Shown here piece by piece: positions 1 through 8,420 of a DNA stretch of 64,000 nt. The position numbers and the translations under genes were made by a program. The DNA is taken from NCBI RefSeq assembly GCF_003795125.1, contig NZ_CP027783.1:62001-126000 (forward strand). Direction: 5' to 3'. The number at the start of each line of letters is the position of its first letter. Position 1 is the first letter of the stretch. The notes under the pieces were generated by a model that searched no databases, was not told the origin of the DNA, and worked only from the letters and a program-made list of their open reading frames with translations. The DNA is from Tetragenococcus osmophilus. GTDB lineage: Bacteria; Bacillota; Bacilli; Lactobacillales; Enterococcaceae.

Positions 1-977
1 TGTTGCGGCGCATTTTTCATATACGCCTGGATTGCTTTTGCCTTACTCTTTCCTCCGGCAACAGCAAATATATAAGGAATGTTCCTTACATCTTTTAATT
101 GTAGACCAACCCGGGGAATTTTGTAAACTACTTTGCCATCTTCATCGAAAAAATAGCCAAAGGATTCCGCTACTGCGTTCTTTTGTTTTAGCATAAGAAT
201 ATCTTCTTCACTCATCTTACGACGAGCAGCCATATGCAAAGCACGGCCAATACTATGAACTACGCAATTAGCTTGGTTGATCAAGTTAAGAACTTCTACG
301 ATAGCAGGCTCTTTTAGTAAAGAATCATAGGTTACAGCACTTAATTGTTCGGGGACAAAAAGGGTCCGATAAGTACCATTTGAACGTGCCGCCATTTCAG
401 CACTTACGGAATTGGCTTGCAGATTAACTGTTTCGCCTATTCCACCTCTAGCTGGCACAAATAAATTTTGTCGCTTAGTACTTTTTAAGTTTGTTAGCTG
501 CTTAGCTGCGTTTGCGATTGTTGTGCCTCCCATTATAGCAATAATGTTTTGTCCATCAGGCAGACAACTATGCAACGCTTCATCTAACAAATTACCGAAT
601 TCCTCAATTACCTTTTGTTGCTGATCAGAGTCCCCACTTACAATAAGACAACGATCAATGCCAAAATTATCAGCCAGTTGCCTTTCGTTTTGCTGCATGC
701 CAAAAAGCTGACCCATTACATCGCCTAAGCGTTCGTAGATTTCTTCGCCCTTTTCCGTCAAACGCATGCCGCTTTTGGAAGTGACGATCAATCCGAGTTT
801 TTTTAACAAGTCTGTTTCTGTACGTAATACGCGTTCTGTTAAAGCTAAACTTTCAGAAAGACTTCTGCGGCCGATGGGTTGCATCCAATAAATTCCCTGC
901 AAAACTCGATACCTTTCTTGCAATACATGCAACATGTCGGGAGCAATTGCTTCAATCAATTGTAATTCGTTAAGCAT
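1..977 (-). CDS. cggR: Central glycolytic genes regulator CggR (SorC family), 3' end cut by window edge
   Basis: About 325 residues are visible; the family is usually near 340, so only the C-terminus (and the downstream gapA expected from this family) lies off the left edge. The N-terminus (MLNELQLIEAIAPD) leads into a winged-helix region with the ERYRVLQGIYWMQPIGRRSL segment, followed by the SorC sugar-binding domain with the IMGGTTIANAA stretch. In Firmicutes CggR represses the gapA glycolytic operon and responds to fructose-1,6-bisphosphate. The ATG at 977 follows a strong GGAGGAG ribosome site, and a CggR-type operator lies just upstream at 991-1027, so the gene is probably autoregulated. 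No frame break is seen. The family assignment is firm; the regulon is inferred. Confidence 0.93.
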   Translation of the reverse strand, partial: MLNELQLIEAIAPDMLHVLQERYRVLQGIYWMQPIGRRSLSESLALTERVLRTETDLLKKLGLIVTSKSGMRLTEKGEEIYERLGDVMGQLFGMQQNERQLADNFGIDRCLIVSGDSDQQQKVIEEFGNLLDEALHSCLPDGQNIIAIMGGTTIANAAKQLTNLKSTKRQNLFVPARGGIGETVNLQANSVSAEMAARSNGTYRTLFVPEQLSAVTYDSLLKEPAIVEVLNLINQANCVVHSIGRALHMAARRKMSEEDILMLKQKNAVAESFGYFFDEDGKVVYKIPRVGLQLKDVRNIPYIFAVAGGKSKAKAIQAYMKNAPQ

Positions 978-990
978 GAAACTCCTCCAT

Positions 991-1027
991 GGACATTTAT
1001 CGACCAATATAGACTCAAAACGACCCG
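991..1027 (-). promoter_or_regulatory. Probable CggR operator upstream of cggR
   Basis: On the minus strand this reads CGGGTC-N6-AGTC, then TTGGTC-N6-TGTCC. Its spacing and bases closely follow the two-arm Bacillus subtilis CggR operator as I recall it (CGGGAC-N6-GTC twice). It sits between the upstream AT-rich region and the cggR ribosome site. Operator identity is inferred from similarity and position. Confidence 0.7.
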
Positions 1028-1126
1028 TATACTGTAAAAAAAATCAAACTTGCGTTAAAACTCTAATTCCTTACGTTCTCTATAGTATCATTTTCTGCGT
1101 TATTTAGCAACTAACGATCGTCTTAA

Positions 1127-2769
1127 GTATGTGTCAAGTTTATTGAGGTTGAATAAAAAAACCGTCTTTTGGGCAGACACGAAGTTATTTTTCAACCTCA
1201 CTTTCGTTCGGTTCGCCCTCATCATCTCTAACAAAAACAAGTTTTTATTAGAGATAATTCGGGGTCATTATTAATTGATTTAGTCCTTTGGCGAATTGGC
1301 CTAAAGGTGCACTTTTCGCTTTTCCTTCGCCCATTTGCCCTTTAAACGCACCTTCATGAGCTTGAAAGTTAGGTTTTTTCTGTACCCAACGTTTCATAGC
1401 TTGCCAACGCTTTTCTTGAGCGACCACGTCGTCCGGAAGGGCTTCGTATTGATTCAACCATCCTTCAAATTCTTGATTCCGTAAACTATCAATGACACGA
1501 ATCATGGCTTGGGCACCGGTTTTTGTCCATAAACGACCTTGGCGCTTCATGCGATAGGTGATTTTTCGATGGGTACTTTCGATCGTGCCAATACATGCTT
1601 GGGGATCTCTGATTCCTCGTGCTTTCAATGATTTTAAATAAGGCCAATTTCTTTGAAGATAGTGATGCAGTAAACGTAAATGTTCTGAAGCCTCGGCTTC
1701 CTTTTCTTCAATCAAGCTTTCCGAGGTATCTAAAACAAGCTGGACCTCTTGCCAATCATAATGTTCAATCGCTCGTATCATACGATGTTGGAGTTGGGGA
1801 ACAAAAGGCATTCGTTCTTTAATTTTACGATGGACATGGTATCGATCACGGAAGTGTTCATGACGCAAACAACCTAAAGCCAGTTCATCAAACACGGCTT
1901 TTTCATAGCCTGAACCGCCGTCACTATTGGAAATGACAACGGTATGACTTAAATCATAATAGGCTTGAAGATAGGCCATCATTTCTTTGTATGCTTTTTG
2001 CCGATTCAGATGACTCACAAAGTGCGGGGCGATCATTTCCGAGCGATTCCCGACTTTCTGGCTGCCTTCACATACTTGAAAACGATGGACTTCAAGAGAT
2101 TGTTTCTTCTGTCCGCCAATCTTTACGCCGTCTCCTTCCAAATATAAATAAGGCACTTTTTTCTTGATGATCACGCCGTCATAACGACTTTCATGCGTGC
2201 TTCGTGTCTGGACCAGTTCACCGGTTTTAACCACCAACTGTTGCACATTTTGATGACTCATCTGCCAAGAAGTTAAACAGTCAATCGCTTGAGAAACATG
2301 ACGATAAACCATGATACTGCCTAATTGAGAGACGTTTCGCAGGACTAGCGAACTATAACGAAGCCCTTTTCGAATCCCTAGAAATTCATCTAAGGGGTAA
2401 CGAATGTCATTGGCTTGATTTTTCATTCGTCGACGAACATAGGTCACGGTCCCAAACAAAAAGGTGATGGTTCTCTCGCTTTTACGATCGACGCGAAAGC
2501 CTTCTTTCTTACATTGCGCACAAATTTCTTCATCAAGCGTTTGAAACGCTAGTTGGGTAATTGTCGTGATCAATTGCGTAAAAAAGATCATCATAGCTCT
2601 TTCTCTTGCTAAAAAATTCGTTTCCTTCTTCATTACTTCCACTAAATCTGTTACAATAGATTCCATAAGAAACCGCCTTTGTTCATTAGTGCCTGTCACA
2701 GCCCAATGAATAGAGTAACGGTTTCTTTTTTATTCGTCTAGAGGGAACCTCAATAAATTTTACACTTAG
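1127..2769 (-). mobile_element. ISLre2-family insertion sequence, complete, with 9-bp target repeats
   Basis: The ends are imperfect 24-bp inverted repeats (20 of 24 matching): the left begins GTATGTGTCAAG and the right, read inward, CTAAGTGTAAAA, both continuing TTTATTGAGGTT. The element is flanked by a perfect 9-bp direct repeat, tcgtcttaa, at 1118-1126 and 2770-2778. Length is 1643 bp with one transposase gene on the minus strand. It lies between cggR and rpoN, upstream of the cggR operator. Intact ends, target repeats and reading frame suggest a recent or still active copy. Confidence 0.93.
1248..2666 (-). CDS. ISLre2-family transposase
   Basis: A 472-residue protein of the UPF0236/ISLre2 transposase family, expected to catalyse movement of the surrounding element. 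Visible features are an N-terminal region with a CAQC cysteine pair, a central segment with YLYLEGDGV and VVISNSDGGSGYEKA (likely acidic catalytic residues), and a C-terminal part with IGTIESTHRKITYRMKRQGRLWT. The frame is open to 2699, but AAAGGCGG six bases before the ATG at 2666 makes MESIVTDL the better start. The frame is uninterrupted. Family identity rests on recognised motifs plus the matching terminal repeats. Confidence 0.92.
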   Translation of the reverse strand: MESIVTDLVEVMKKETNFLARERAMMIFFTQLITTITQLAFQTLDEEICAQCKKEGFRVDRKSERTITFLFGTVTYVRRRMKNQANDIRYPLDEFLGIRKGLRYSSLVLRNVSQLGSIMVYRHVSQAIDCLTSWQMSHQNVQQLVVKTGELVQTRSTHESRYDGVIIKKKVPYLYLEGDGVKIGGQKKQSLEVHRFQVCEGSQKVGNRSEMIAPHFVSHLNRQKAYKEMMAYLQAYYDLSHTVVISNSDGGSGYEKAVFDELALGCLRHEHFRDRYHVHRKIKERMPFVPQLQHRMIRAIEHYDWQEVQLVLDTSESLIEEKEAEASEHLRLLHHYLQRNWPYLKSLKARGIRDPQACIGTIESTHRKITYRMKRQGRLWTKTGAQAMIRVIDSLRNQEFEGWLNQYEALPDDVVAQEKRWQAMKRWVQKKPNFQAHEGAFKGQMGEGKAKSAPLGQFAKGLNQLIMTPNYL

Positions 2770-2841
2770 TCGTCTTAAACTTAAATGGCAGAACCCTAAG
2801 GCAAAACAACCATATCCTTTGCCCATTTAGTCTCTCTTCAT

Positions 2842-2937
2842 CTAAGTAAGGGCCTTTCTGACAAGCAATCCAGCAATAAGCCCTATAGTAAAAATCGCAA
2901 TTTAGCTAATTTTACTTGGACTACTTTTGCTTTTCAT
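2842..2937 (-). pseudogene. Tiny membrane-protein ORF with an internal stop
   Basis: A very strong ribosome site (AGGAGG, seven bases before ATG at 2937) opens a frame reading MKSKSSPSKIS, then TAA, then continues in the same frame as IAIFTIGLIAGLLVRKALT and a TAG stop. The second half is an obvious single transmembrane helix with a positive end. It looks like a 31-residue membrane microprotein broken by one stop codon at codon 12. Alternatives are an 11-residue leader peptide or chance. I do not recognise a family. It lies between rpoN and the insertion sequence. Confidence 0.4.
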
Positions 2938-2995
2938 GTTCCACCTCCTAAATAGTATTTTTTATTATAAAAAATATAGTCCCCCAAAGCACCAT

Positions 2996-4309
2996 TTAGT
3001 CATCATACCTTTTCCGTTTCGTAGAGCCAGGAATAGTTAACGCATCACGATATTTAGCTACAGTTCGCCGAGAAATGTTTACTCCTTTTTCTTTCATAAG
3101 TTCGGTTAGTTTTTGGTCAGATAAAGGCTTGGATTTATCTTCTTGATTAACTAACTCTTGTAATAGATGCTTGGCATCATTAGAAGAACGGTCATTCGTT
3201 TCAGCGCCGATTTTCTTACTAAAAAAAGATTTCAATTCAAAGACTCCAAAGTCCGTTTCCAAATATTTTCCATTAACCGCACGGCTTACGGTTGATTCGT
3301 GGATTCCTAGTTCTTCTGAAATATCTTTTAAAGTTAAAGGTTTAACAGGGCGGTCTTTATTCAAGAAAAAAGGCCTTTGACGAGCAACAATCGCTTCACC
3401 CACGCGATAAATTGTATCTCCTCGTTGTTGCATTGTTTTTTTAAGCCATTCATAGTCTTGTTGCTTATCTTTTAAGTACTTGATTACTTCTGGATCCTGA
3501 CTTTTTTCCATACGGGCAAAATAATTTTGCTGAAACTTAACTTTAGGTATGCTTTTCCGATTTGATAATACCTGGACTTCTTGGTCTTTTATTTTTACAG
3601 TTAAATCTGGAATAATAAATAGCCCTTCAATAGAACCATAAATTGCTCCAGGTGTCGGAGTTAAGCTTTGTATATAATCAAAAATTTCTTGTACATCACT
3701 TAAAGTAATGCCAAAATACTTTGCAATCTTTTCCCATTTGCGATCGACTAATTCATCAAATTTTTCTTCTAAGACGACATAAGCTAAATGCGGCGCAGCA
3801 TTATCTCGTTCTGTCTGTAACATCAAACACTCTTGTAAATTACGTGCTCCTACGCCTGCCGGGTCCAATTGCTGGATTAAGGTTAAAGCATCTAACAATT
3901 GGACCATGGTGCCACCAGTTTTTTCGGCAGCTTCTTCTAAAGTTATTTGCAAGAAACCATTTAAATCAATGTATTCGACTAAATATAAAACTAACTGTCG
4001 CAAATAAGTATCCCGATAATTTAAATGAATTTGGTCAAGTAAATGTTCAAATAAAGAAATTGAGGTGTCTGGAATTTGGCTAAGATAATCCATTTCTTCT
4101 CCAGAAGAATTGCGAGGCTTAGCATAACCAGATGAATAAGAAGGATGTTCAACTTCTAATAACGGGTTTTCTAGTGCTTGGTTATCAATAAAATCGATTA
4201 AATCTTCCGTATTATATTGTAAAATTTGGATAGATTGTTGTAACTTTTGGGTCATCGCTAATTTTTGCGTTTGTTTTTGTTGTTGTGAAAATTGTTGTTC
4301 AAATTTCAT
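2996..4309 (-). CDS. rpoN: RNA polymerase sigma-54 factor
   Basis: A 437-residue sigma-54 factor, which directs RNA polymerase to -24/-12 promoters and needs AAA+ activators. The N-terminal region I is Gln-rich (FEQQFSQQQKQTQKLAMTQKLQQSIQILQ). Region III has the core-binding part and a helix-turn-helix near ESTVSRAVNGKYLET. The C-terminus carries the RpoN box as SRRTVAKYRDAL. In enterococci and lactobacilli sigma-54 mainly controls mannose-type PTS operons. A GGGG-type ribosome site precedes the ATG. No activator gene is in the window. Length is normal for low-GC Gram-positive bacteria. Confidence 0.97.
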   Translation of the reverse strand: MKFEQQFSQQQKQTQKLAMTQKLQQSIQILQYNTEDLIDFIDNQALENPLLEVEHPSYSSGYAKPRNSSGEEMDYLSQIPDTSISLFEHLLDQIHLNYRDTYLRQLVLYLVEYIDLNGFLQITLEEAAEKTGGTMVQLLDALTLIQQLDPAGVGARNLQECLMLQTERDNAAPHLAYVVLEEKFDELVDRKWEKIAKYFGITLSDVQEIFDYIQSLTPTPGAIYGSIEGLFIIPDLTVKIKDQEVQVLSNRKSIPKVKFQQNYFARMEKSQDPEVIKYLKDKQQDYEWLKKTMQQRGDTIYRVGEAIVARQRPFFLNKDRPVKPLTLKDISEELGIHESTVSRAVNGKYLETDFGVFELKSFFSKKIGAETNDRSSNDAKHLLQELVNQEDKSKPLSDQKLTELMKEKGVNISRRTVAKYRDALTIPGSTKRKRYDD

Positions 4310-4366
4310 TTTGATTACCCCTTGTGTTTTTTCTTAAAATTCGCTAAACTATGTAAGGTAGTCTTA

Positions 4367-4438
4367 GCACCCTTAGTGTAGTGGATATCACACAAGATTC
4401 CGGTTCTTGAGACAGGGGTTCGACTCCCTTAGGGTGCG
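4367..4438 (+). tRNA. tRNA-Arg (anticodon CCG)
   Basis: A cloverleaf can be folded. The acceptor stem is GCACCCT/AGGGTGC with discriminator G. The anticodon stem is CAAGA/TCTTG with loop TTCCGGT, giving anticodon CCG at 4400-4402. The T arm is AGGGG-TTCGACT-CCCTT with one G-T pair. No CCA is encoded. It reads codon CGG and lies divergent to rpoN. Confidence 0.95.
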
Positions 4439-4643
4439 TCCATGTAACTGATTACAGTATACTTTATACAACATAAAATAGCAAAATTGCATTATATAAA
4501 TGATTATAGCTGATTGTAGCTACAAAAATTTTGTGGATTTTTCGTGGGTTTTGCGATATTTTTAAAAATTTTGTGGACACTGTAGAAGGCAAATTTGATG
4601 GCCAACCTATCTTTTAAAGGTAGGTTTATTTTACTATAAAAAC
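4439..4643. other. AT-rich gap behind tRNA-Arg with spaced direct repeats
   Basis: No gene is seen. Two perfect 14-bp direct repeats, AAAAATTTTGTGGA, lie at 4524-4537 and 4564-4577, exactly 40 bp apart, with a related TTTTTCGTGGG between them. A small hairpin (AACCTA...TAGGTT) lies near 4604-4626. The position behind a tRNA suggests a vestigial integration site, but no integrase remains. Confidence 0.35.
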
Positions 4644-4701
4644 AAAAAACACAAATCGTCTGACAGCATCTTTTTGCGATTCAAACGATTTGTGTTTTTT
4701 T
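4644..4701. terminator. Bidirectional terminator between tRNA-Arg and the ABC exporter
   Basis: The stem arms AAACACAAATCGT and ACGATTTGTGTTT are followed by a T-run on both strands. It ends the minus-strand ABC operon. Confidence 0.85.
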
Positions 4702-4712
4702 ATTTTTATTCC

Positions 4713-5963
4713 CTAGCTTTTCATTAAAGTAAAGGATTGTTTTAATGTTGCTACAATACCTTTGTCGTTATAAACCAATACATTTGATTTATACATTTTA
4801 GCAGAAATAACTGTCAGTAAGAAAGTCGTTCCGACTAGAATTACTAAAGAAATCACTGCTTCTTGAATCGAGGCTGTCTCGTTTGCCAGACGGATAGGCA
4901 TTAAATAAGAAGACAGGAACGGAATATAAGAAGTGATACGGATAATAAGATTACCAGGATCGAACGAACCTAAAGAGATCCCTAATAAATAACCAATCAA
5001 AGATAAATAAGTAACTGGTAAAATAACTTTTGATGTATCTTCTGTTTTGGTGACTAGTGAACCACATAATGCCGCTAATACAGCATAGATAAAGATCCCT
5101 AATACTAAAAATAGGCTAGTAAAAATAAGGAAGGTTCCAAAAACTCCTTGGATAGAAACTGAATCCAATACGTTTTTTACAATGTCAATATCCTTTAGCC
5201 ACTGATAACTAAGGGCAAAAGCTGCTACATAAACAATCATTTGTGTAAAAGCGACCAGTAAAATCCCCACAAGCTTCCCATAAAAATGTACTTGAGCTCT
5301 TGTACTGGATAAGATTACTTCCATAATCCGTGTCCCTTTTTCCGAAGCGATTTCTTGTGAAATGATTCCTGCGTAAGTGATAATAAAAACAAATAAAACG
5401 ATCGTCGCTGCAAAACTAATCGCAAAGTTAAATCCTTCCGTGTCCTCCCCTAATTCCATTTCATCTGCGTCATTAAAGCTAACGCGCTGCTGATTAAACG
5501 CGGCCGCTTGGTTCAAACTTTGTACTTTATTGCTTGATAAGCCTAACTCTTCTGCTCGCAAATTAGTTTGAATAGAAGATAAAATTTGTTGTAAGGTCAG
5601 TTCTGTCGACTGACCCATACTAGATTCACTATATAATGTTGCATTAAGTTGCTGATTTTCACCTAATTCAACAGACAAAAGTCCATCGATTTGTTCTGCT
5701 GATAGTTCTTTTTCTCCATCAGCTCTAGAATCAACGATCTTAAAATCATAATCTTCAGGGGCTGCAGCATTGATTCCTTCGGCCAGTTCAGCTGAATCTG
5801 TTGTAATTCCAATCGTGTCTACTTCTTCACTTTGTCCACCAAAGTAACCCGCAACATAGATAATTCCTCCTAAAACAAAAGGAACTAATAACATAATAAA
5901 GAAGGAAACAGAACGTACATTTTTCTTATAAACGTCGCCTGCAATGACCCAAAATTTATTCAT
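4713..5963 (-). CDS. ABC-2 type exporter permease (NatB/YhaP-like)
   Basis: A 416-residue membrane subunit. It has an N-terminal helix (SFFIMLLVPFVLGGIIYVAGYF), a large extracellular loop of about 140 residues rich in acid and Gln, then five or six helices with the ABC-2 signature region ISQEIASEKGTRIMEVILSS. Paired with the upstream ATPase it forms an exporter of the NatAB/YhaQP type; sodium or drug export is possible but the substrate cannot be read from sequence. The ATG at 5963 is preferred over the GTG at 5972 because AGCAGGTGGGGG precedes it. It overlaps the ATPase gene by 8 bp. Confidence 0.88.
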   Translation of the reverse strand: MNKFWVIAGDVYKKNVRSVSFFIMLLVPFVLGGIIYVAGYFGGQSEEVDTIGITTDSAELAEGINAAAPEDYDFKIVDSRADGEKELSAEQIDGLLSVELGENQQLNATLYSESSMGQSTELTLQQILSSIQTNLRAEELGLSSNKVQSLNQAAAFNQQRVSFNDADEMELGEDTEGFNFAISFAATIVLFVFIITYAGIISQEIASEKGTRIMEVILSSTRAQVHFYGKLVGILLVAFTQMIVYVAAFALSYQWLKDIDIVKNVLDSVSIQGVFGTFLIFTSLFLVLGIFIYAVLAALCGSLVTKTEDTSKVILPVTYLSLIGYLLGISLGSFDPGNLIIRITSYIPFLSSYLMPIRLANETASIQEAVISLVILVGTTFLLTVISAKMYKSNVLVYNDKGIVATLKQSFTLMKS

Positions 5964-6855
5964 AGCCCCCACCTGCTTTCATTTTAAATATTTCTTCTAA
6001 CGTAGGTGGTTGTTGACTAAACATTGGGATATATCCATTCGCGGTAGCTTTAGAAAAGATCGTCTCCCCTACTTCAGGGTCATCAAGCTGAATTTCTAGA
6101 TAGCCTTGATCTTTTTTAGCAACATTTTTAACACCAGTAATTTCTTCTAACTCTTCTTTGGTTAAAGACGATTCTAAGAAAACCGTCGTTCTCCCAAAAG
6201 ATTCACGAATTTCTTGAACTTCTCCATTTAAAACAGCTGCACCATTACTTAACATAATTAGTTGATCACAGATTTTTTCTACATTATCCATGTTGTGGCT
6301 GGAAAAAATGACACAAGATCCCTTTTCTTTAAGCTCCATAATTCCTTTTTTTAATAATTCAGCATTAACCGGATCTAATCCACTAAAAGGTTCATCCAAA
6401 ATCACTAACTCAGGTTCATGAATTAAAGTAGCGATCAACTGAACCTTCTGTTGGTTTCCTTTAGATAAAGTCTTAACTTTGTCCGTCTTCTTGCCTTTTA
6501 CTTGAAATCGTTCCATCCACTCATCAATTTTAGGAGCAATTTCTTTTTTTGTTTTTCCTCGCAAGCGAGCAAAATAAATCAATTGGTCGTAAATAGTCAC
6601 TCTAGGATATAGGCCACGTTCCTCGGGTAAATATCCAATTGTATTATATTCTTTGGTACTCAACTTATGTCCATTCCACCATATTTCGCCTTCATCTGCT
6701 TGTAAAAAATTTAAAATCAGACGAAACGTTGTTGTCTTCCCAGCACCATTTTGACCGATTAGGCCCATAATTTTACCTTTATTAATAGTAAAAGACAATT
6801 GGTCCACAGCACGATAATTTCCAAAAGATTTTGACAAATCTTCCAACACTAACAC
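5956..6855 (-). CDS. ABC exporter ATP-binding protein (NatA/YhaQ-like)
   Basis: A 300-codon frame encoding the ATPase of the exporter. It has Walker A GQNGAGKTT, signature LSKGNQQK, Walker B LVILDEPFSGLDP and an H-loop SSHNMDNVE, followed by a C-terminal accessory domain ending MKAGGGYE. The open frame extends to a TTG at 6876, but AAGGAGG lies inside that extension and is well spaced from the GTG at 6855, so MLVLEDLSKSFGNYRAV is taken as the N-terminus. It is the first gene of the two-gene operon. Substrate unknown. Confidence 0.9.
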   Translation of the reverse strand: MLVLEDLSKSFGNYRAVDQLSFTINKGKIMGLIGQNGAGKTTTFRLILNFLQADEGEIWWNGHKLSTKEYNTIGYLPEERGLYPRVTIYDQLIYFARLRGKTKKEIAPKIDEWMERFQVKGKKTDKVKTLSKGNQQKVQLIATLIHEPELVILDEPFSGLDPVNAELLKKGIMELKEKGSCVIFSSHNMDNVEKICDQLIMLSNGAAVLNGEVQEIRESFGRTTVFLESSLTKEELEEITGVKNVAKKDQGYLEIQLDDPEVGETIFSKATANGYIPMFSQQPPTLEEIFKMKAGGGYE

Positions 6856-7026
6856 TCTAACTACCTCCTTCAACAAACATAAAAACTAAGCAATTCAGCA
6901 AGCAAAGTTAGTTATACAATTTTTCATAGAATAAGTTAATTTTAACAGCTTTACCCTTATTTTGGTAGTTTAAATTTGTTATTTTTAAGTAAAGACTAGT
7001 TATAAGTGTAGTATAAAATTATAAAC

Positions 7027-7073
7027 AAAAAGGACGCTAAAAGAGGAGCTTTTTTCCTCTTTTAACGTCCTTT
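7027..7073 (-). terminator. Terminator of rpoE
   Basis: The stem arms AAAGGACGTTAAAAGAGGA and TCCTCTTTTAGCGTCCTTT are followed by a short T-run, directly behind the rpoE stop codon. Confidence 0.88.
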
Positions 7074-7099
7074 AATTGGAAAAATATAGAAGAAAATAT

Positions 7100-7690
7100 T
7101 TAGGCTTGATCTTCGTTTTCTTCTGTATTTTCCTCTTCGTCTTCGTCAACGACAGATAAATCTTCTTCGATATTACCTGGTAAATCTTCTTCCTCTTCGT
7201 TATCTGCACCAATTTTTTGTAGATCTGAATTATACTCAGCGATTTCTTCGTCGTCATCGTCATCATCAAATAGATCATCATCGTCATCGGTTGCCGTCAA
7301 GTCAGCATCTTCTGGATCATCATCGGTGTAATCAATGACATCTTGATCAACACTGCTAAATGCATTTACTTTATTACGATGAGGACGTTGGTCTTCTTCA
7401 TCTTCTAGTCCATGAGTAACTTCTTCATTGATCGAATCAATGGCATACCACGAACGTAGCCCCCAACGATTTTCACCTAGTGAGATAAAACTTCCATCGG
7501 TATTCAAATCTGTATAAAATTGAGCCAAGGAAGAGCGAATTTGACTATCGGGGATATCTAAATACTCCTGAGTAGCATTTACTATATCAGAAAAGTCCAT
7601 GACTTCCCCTTTTTCTTCCAAGATAGCGTGTGCTACCTCAATCATCGATAAGTCACTCTTATTTACATTTTCGAATGCTTTAATTTCCAA
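7100..7690 (-). CDS. rpoE: DNA-directed RNA polymerase delta subunit
   Basis: A 196-residue delta subunit. The N-terminal HARE/ASXL-type domain ([21 protein letters not shown] through [27 protein letters not shown]) binds core polymerase. The C-terminal half is an almost continuous Asp/Glu run, as is usual for delta, which displaces nucleic acid and speeds recycling. The frame reaches a GTG at 7699, but AAAGGA abuts that codon and is correctly spaced from the TTG at 7690, giving MEIKAFEN. A strong terminator follows and the gene is probably monocistronic. Confidence 0.95.
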   Translation of the reverse strand: MEIKAFENVNKSDLSMIEVAHAILEEKGEVMDFSDIVNATQEYLDIPDSQIRSSLAQFYTDLNTDGSFISLGENRWGLRSWYAIDSINEEVTHGLEDEEDQRPHRNKVNAFSSVDQDVIDYTDDDPEDADLTATDDDDDLFDDDDDDEEIAEYNSDLQKIGADNEEEEDLPGNIEEDLSVVDEDEEENTEENEDQA

Positions 7691-7775
7691 ACAGGACACG
7701 TCCTTTCAAATCTAAAGTCAATCATACAAAATTGTTATAAAAAAAGCAATTTTTTCTAAAAAATTTCCAGAAAAA

Positions 7776-8213
7776 CTAAGCAGAAAATTCAAGTAATAAA
7801 TTATAGCTACCTATCTTTTGCTCCGCCATAAACAAATCATACGCAATTGTAACCTTTCCAGCCACTGGTTGGTCAGTTAAACTAAAATGTAAATCTTTTG
7901 TATAGGTGCTAAAGAAAATAGTGCCATAAGGAGTTTGATAATTTGTCTCAAATTGTTCATGATAAACAAATTTTAAACGCACATGCATTTCTCCTGCACG
8001 AGTCAGTTGAACCGCGCCATCAGGAAAAATCTTCATCGTTACTGAAACCGGAGCAGAACCGTCTTCTTGCTCTTCTTTATAACGAATATAAAGCGTCTCC
8101 CCCATTCGGATAACTTGTCCTTTGATATCAAATAAAAATTCTTCCTGCTCATCATTTTGGTTAACTTCTGTTCTTAAATGGATTGATACAGGAACACCTT
8201 TAGTTAAATCCAT
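7776..8213 (-). CDS. DUF1934 family protein (YwiB-like)
   Basis: A 145-residue small soluble beta-barrel protein of the DUF1934/YwiB family, with no signal peptide or membrane segment. The pattern GVPVSIHLRT...GQVIRMGETLYIRYKEE...TMKIFPDGAVQLTRAGEMHVRLKF is typical of the family. It is often beside rpoE in Firmicutes, as here, and lies upstream of rpoE on the same strand. Function is unknown; the fold is calycin-like. The gap to rpoE is 85 bp with no obvious terminator. Confidence 0.82.
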   Translation of the reverse strand: MDLTKGVPVSIHLRTEVNQNDEQEEFLFDIKGQVIRMGETLYIRYKEEQEDGSAPVSVTMKIFPDGAVQLTRAGEMHVRLKFVYHEQFETNYQTPYGTIFFSTYTKDLHFSLTDQPVAGKVTIAYDLFMAEQKIGSYNLLLEFSA

Positions 8214-8420
8214 TTTTTCTCTCCTCGCTTTGCAACAAATCGGTAAGTTTATTAGAGCTCACACTTACCCTCTATTCTTCCATTTTTCACATTTTTTAGT
8301 ATTTGTCAATTAACTCATTTACTAAACCAAAGCGATGCAGTAAATAAAATCTCTATAACCCGTTTGCTGTTGTCATTTTGTAGTATATAATAAAGATATT
8401 ATGAAAAAAGGACAAACTAA

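Noticed and set aside
3721-4083. 120-codon open frame opposite rpoN
   Set aside because: Antisense to a well-supported gene, no ribosome site and no recognisable domain.
7072-7287. 71-codon frame within the rpoE acidic tail
   Set aside because: It is an out-of-frame reading of the Asp/Glu codon run and gives a low-complexity product.
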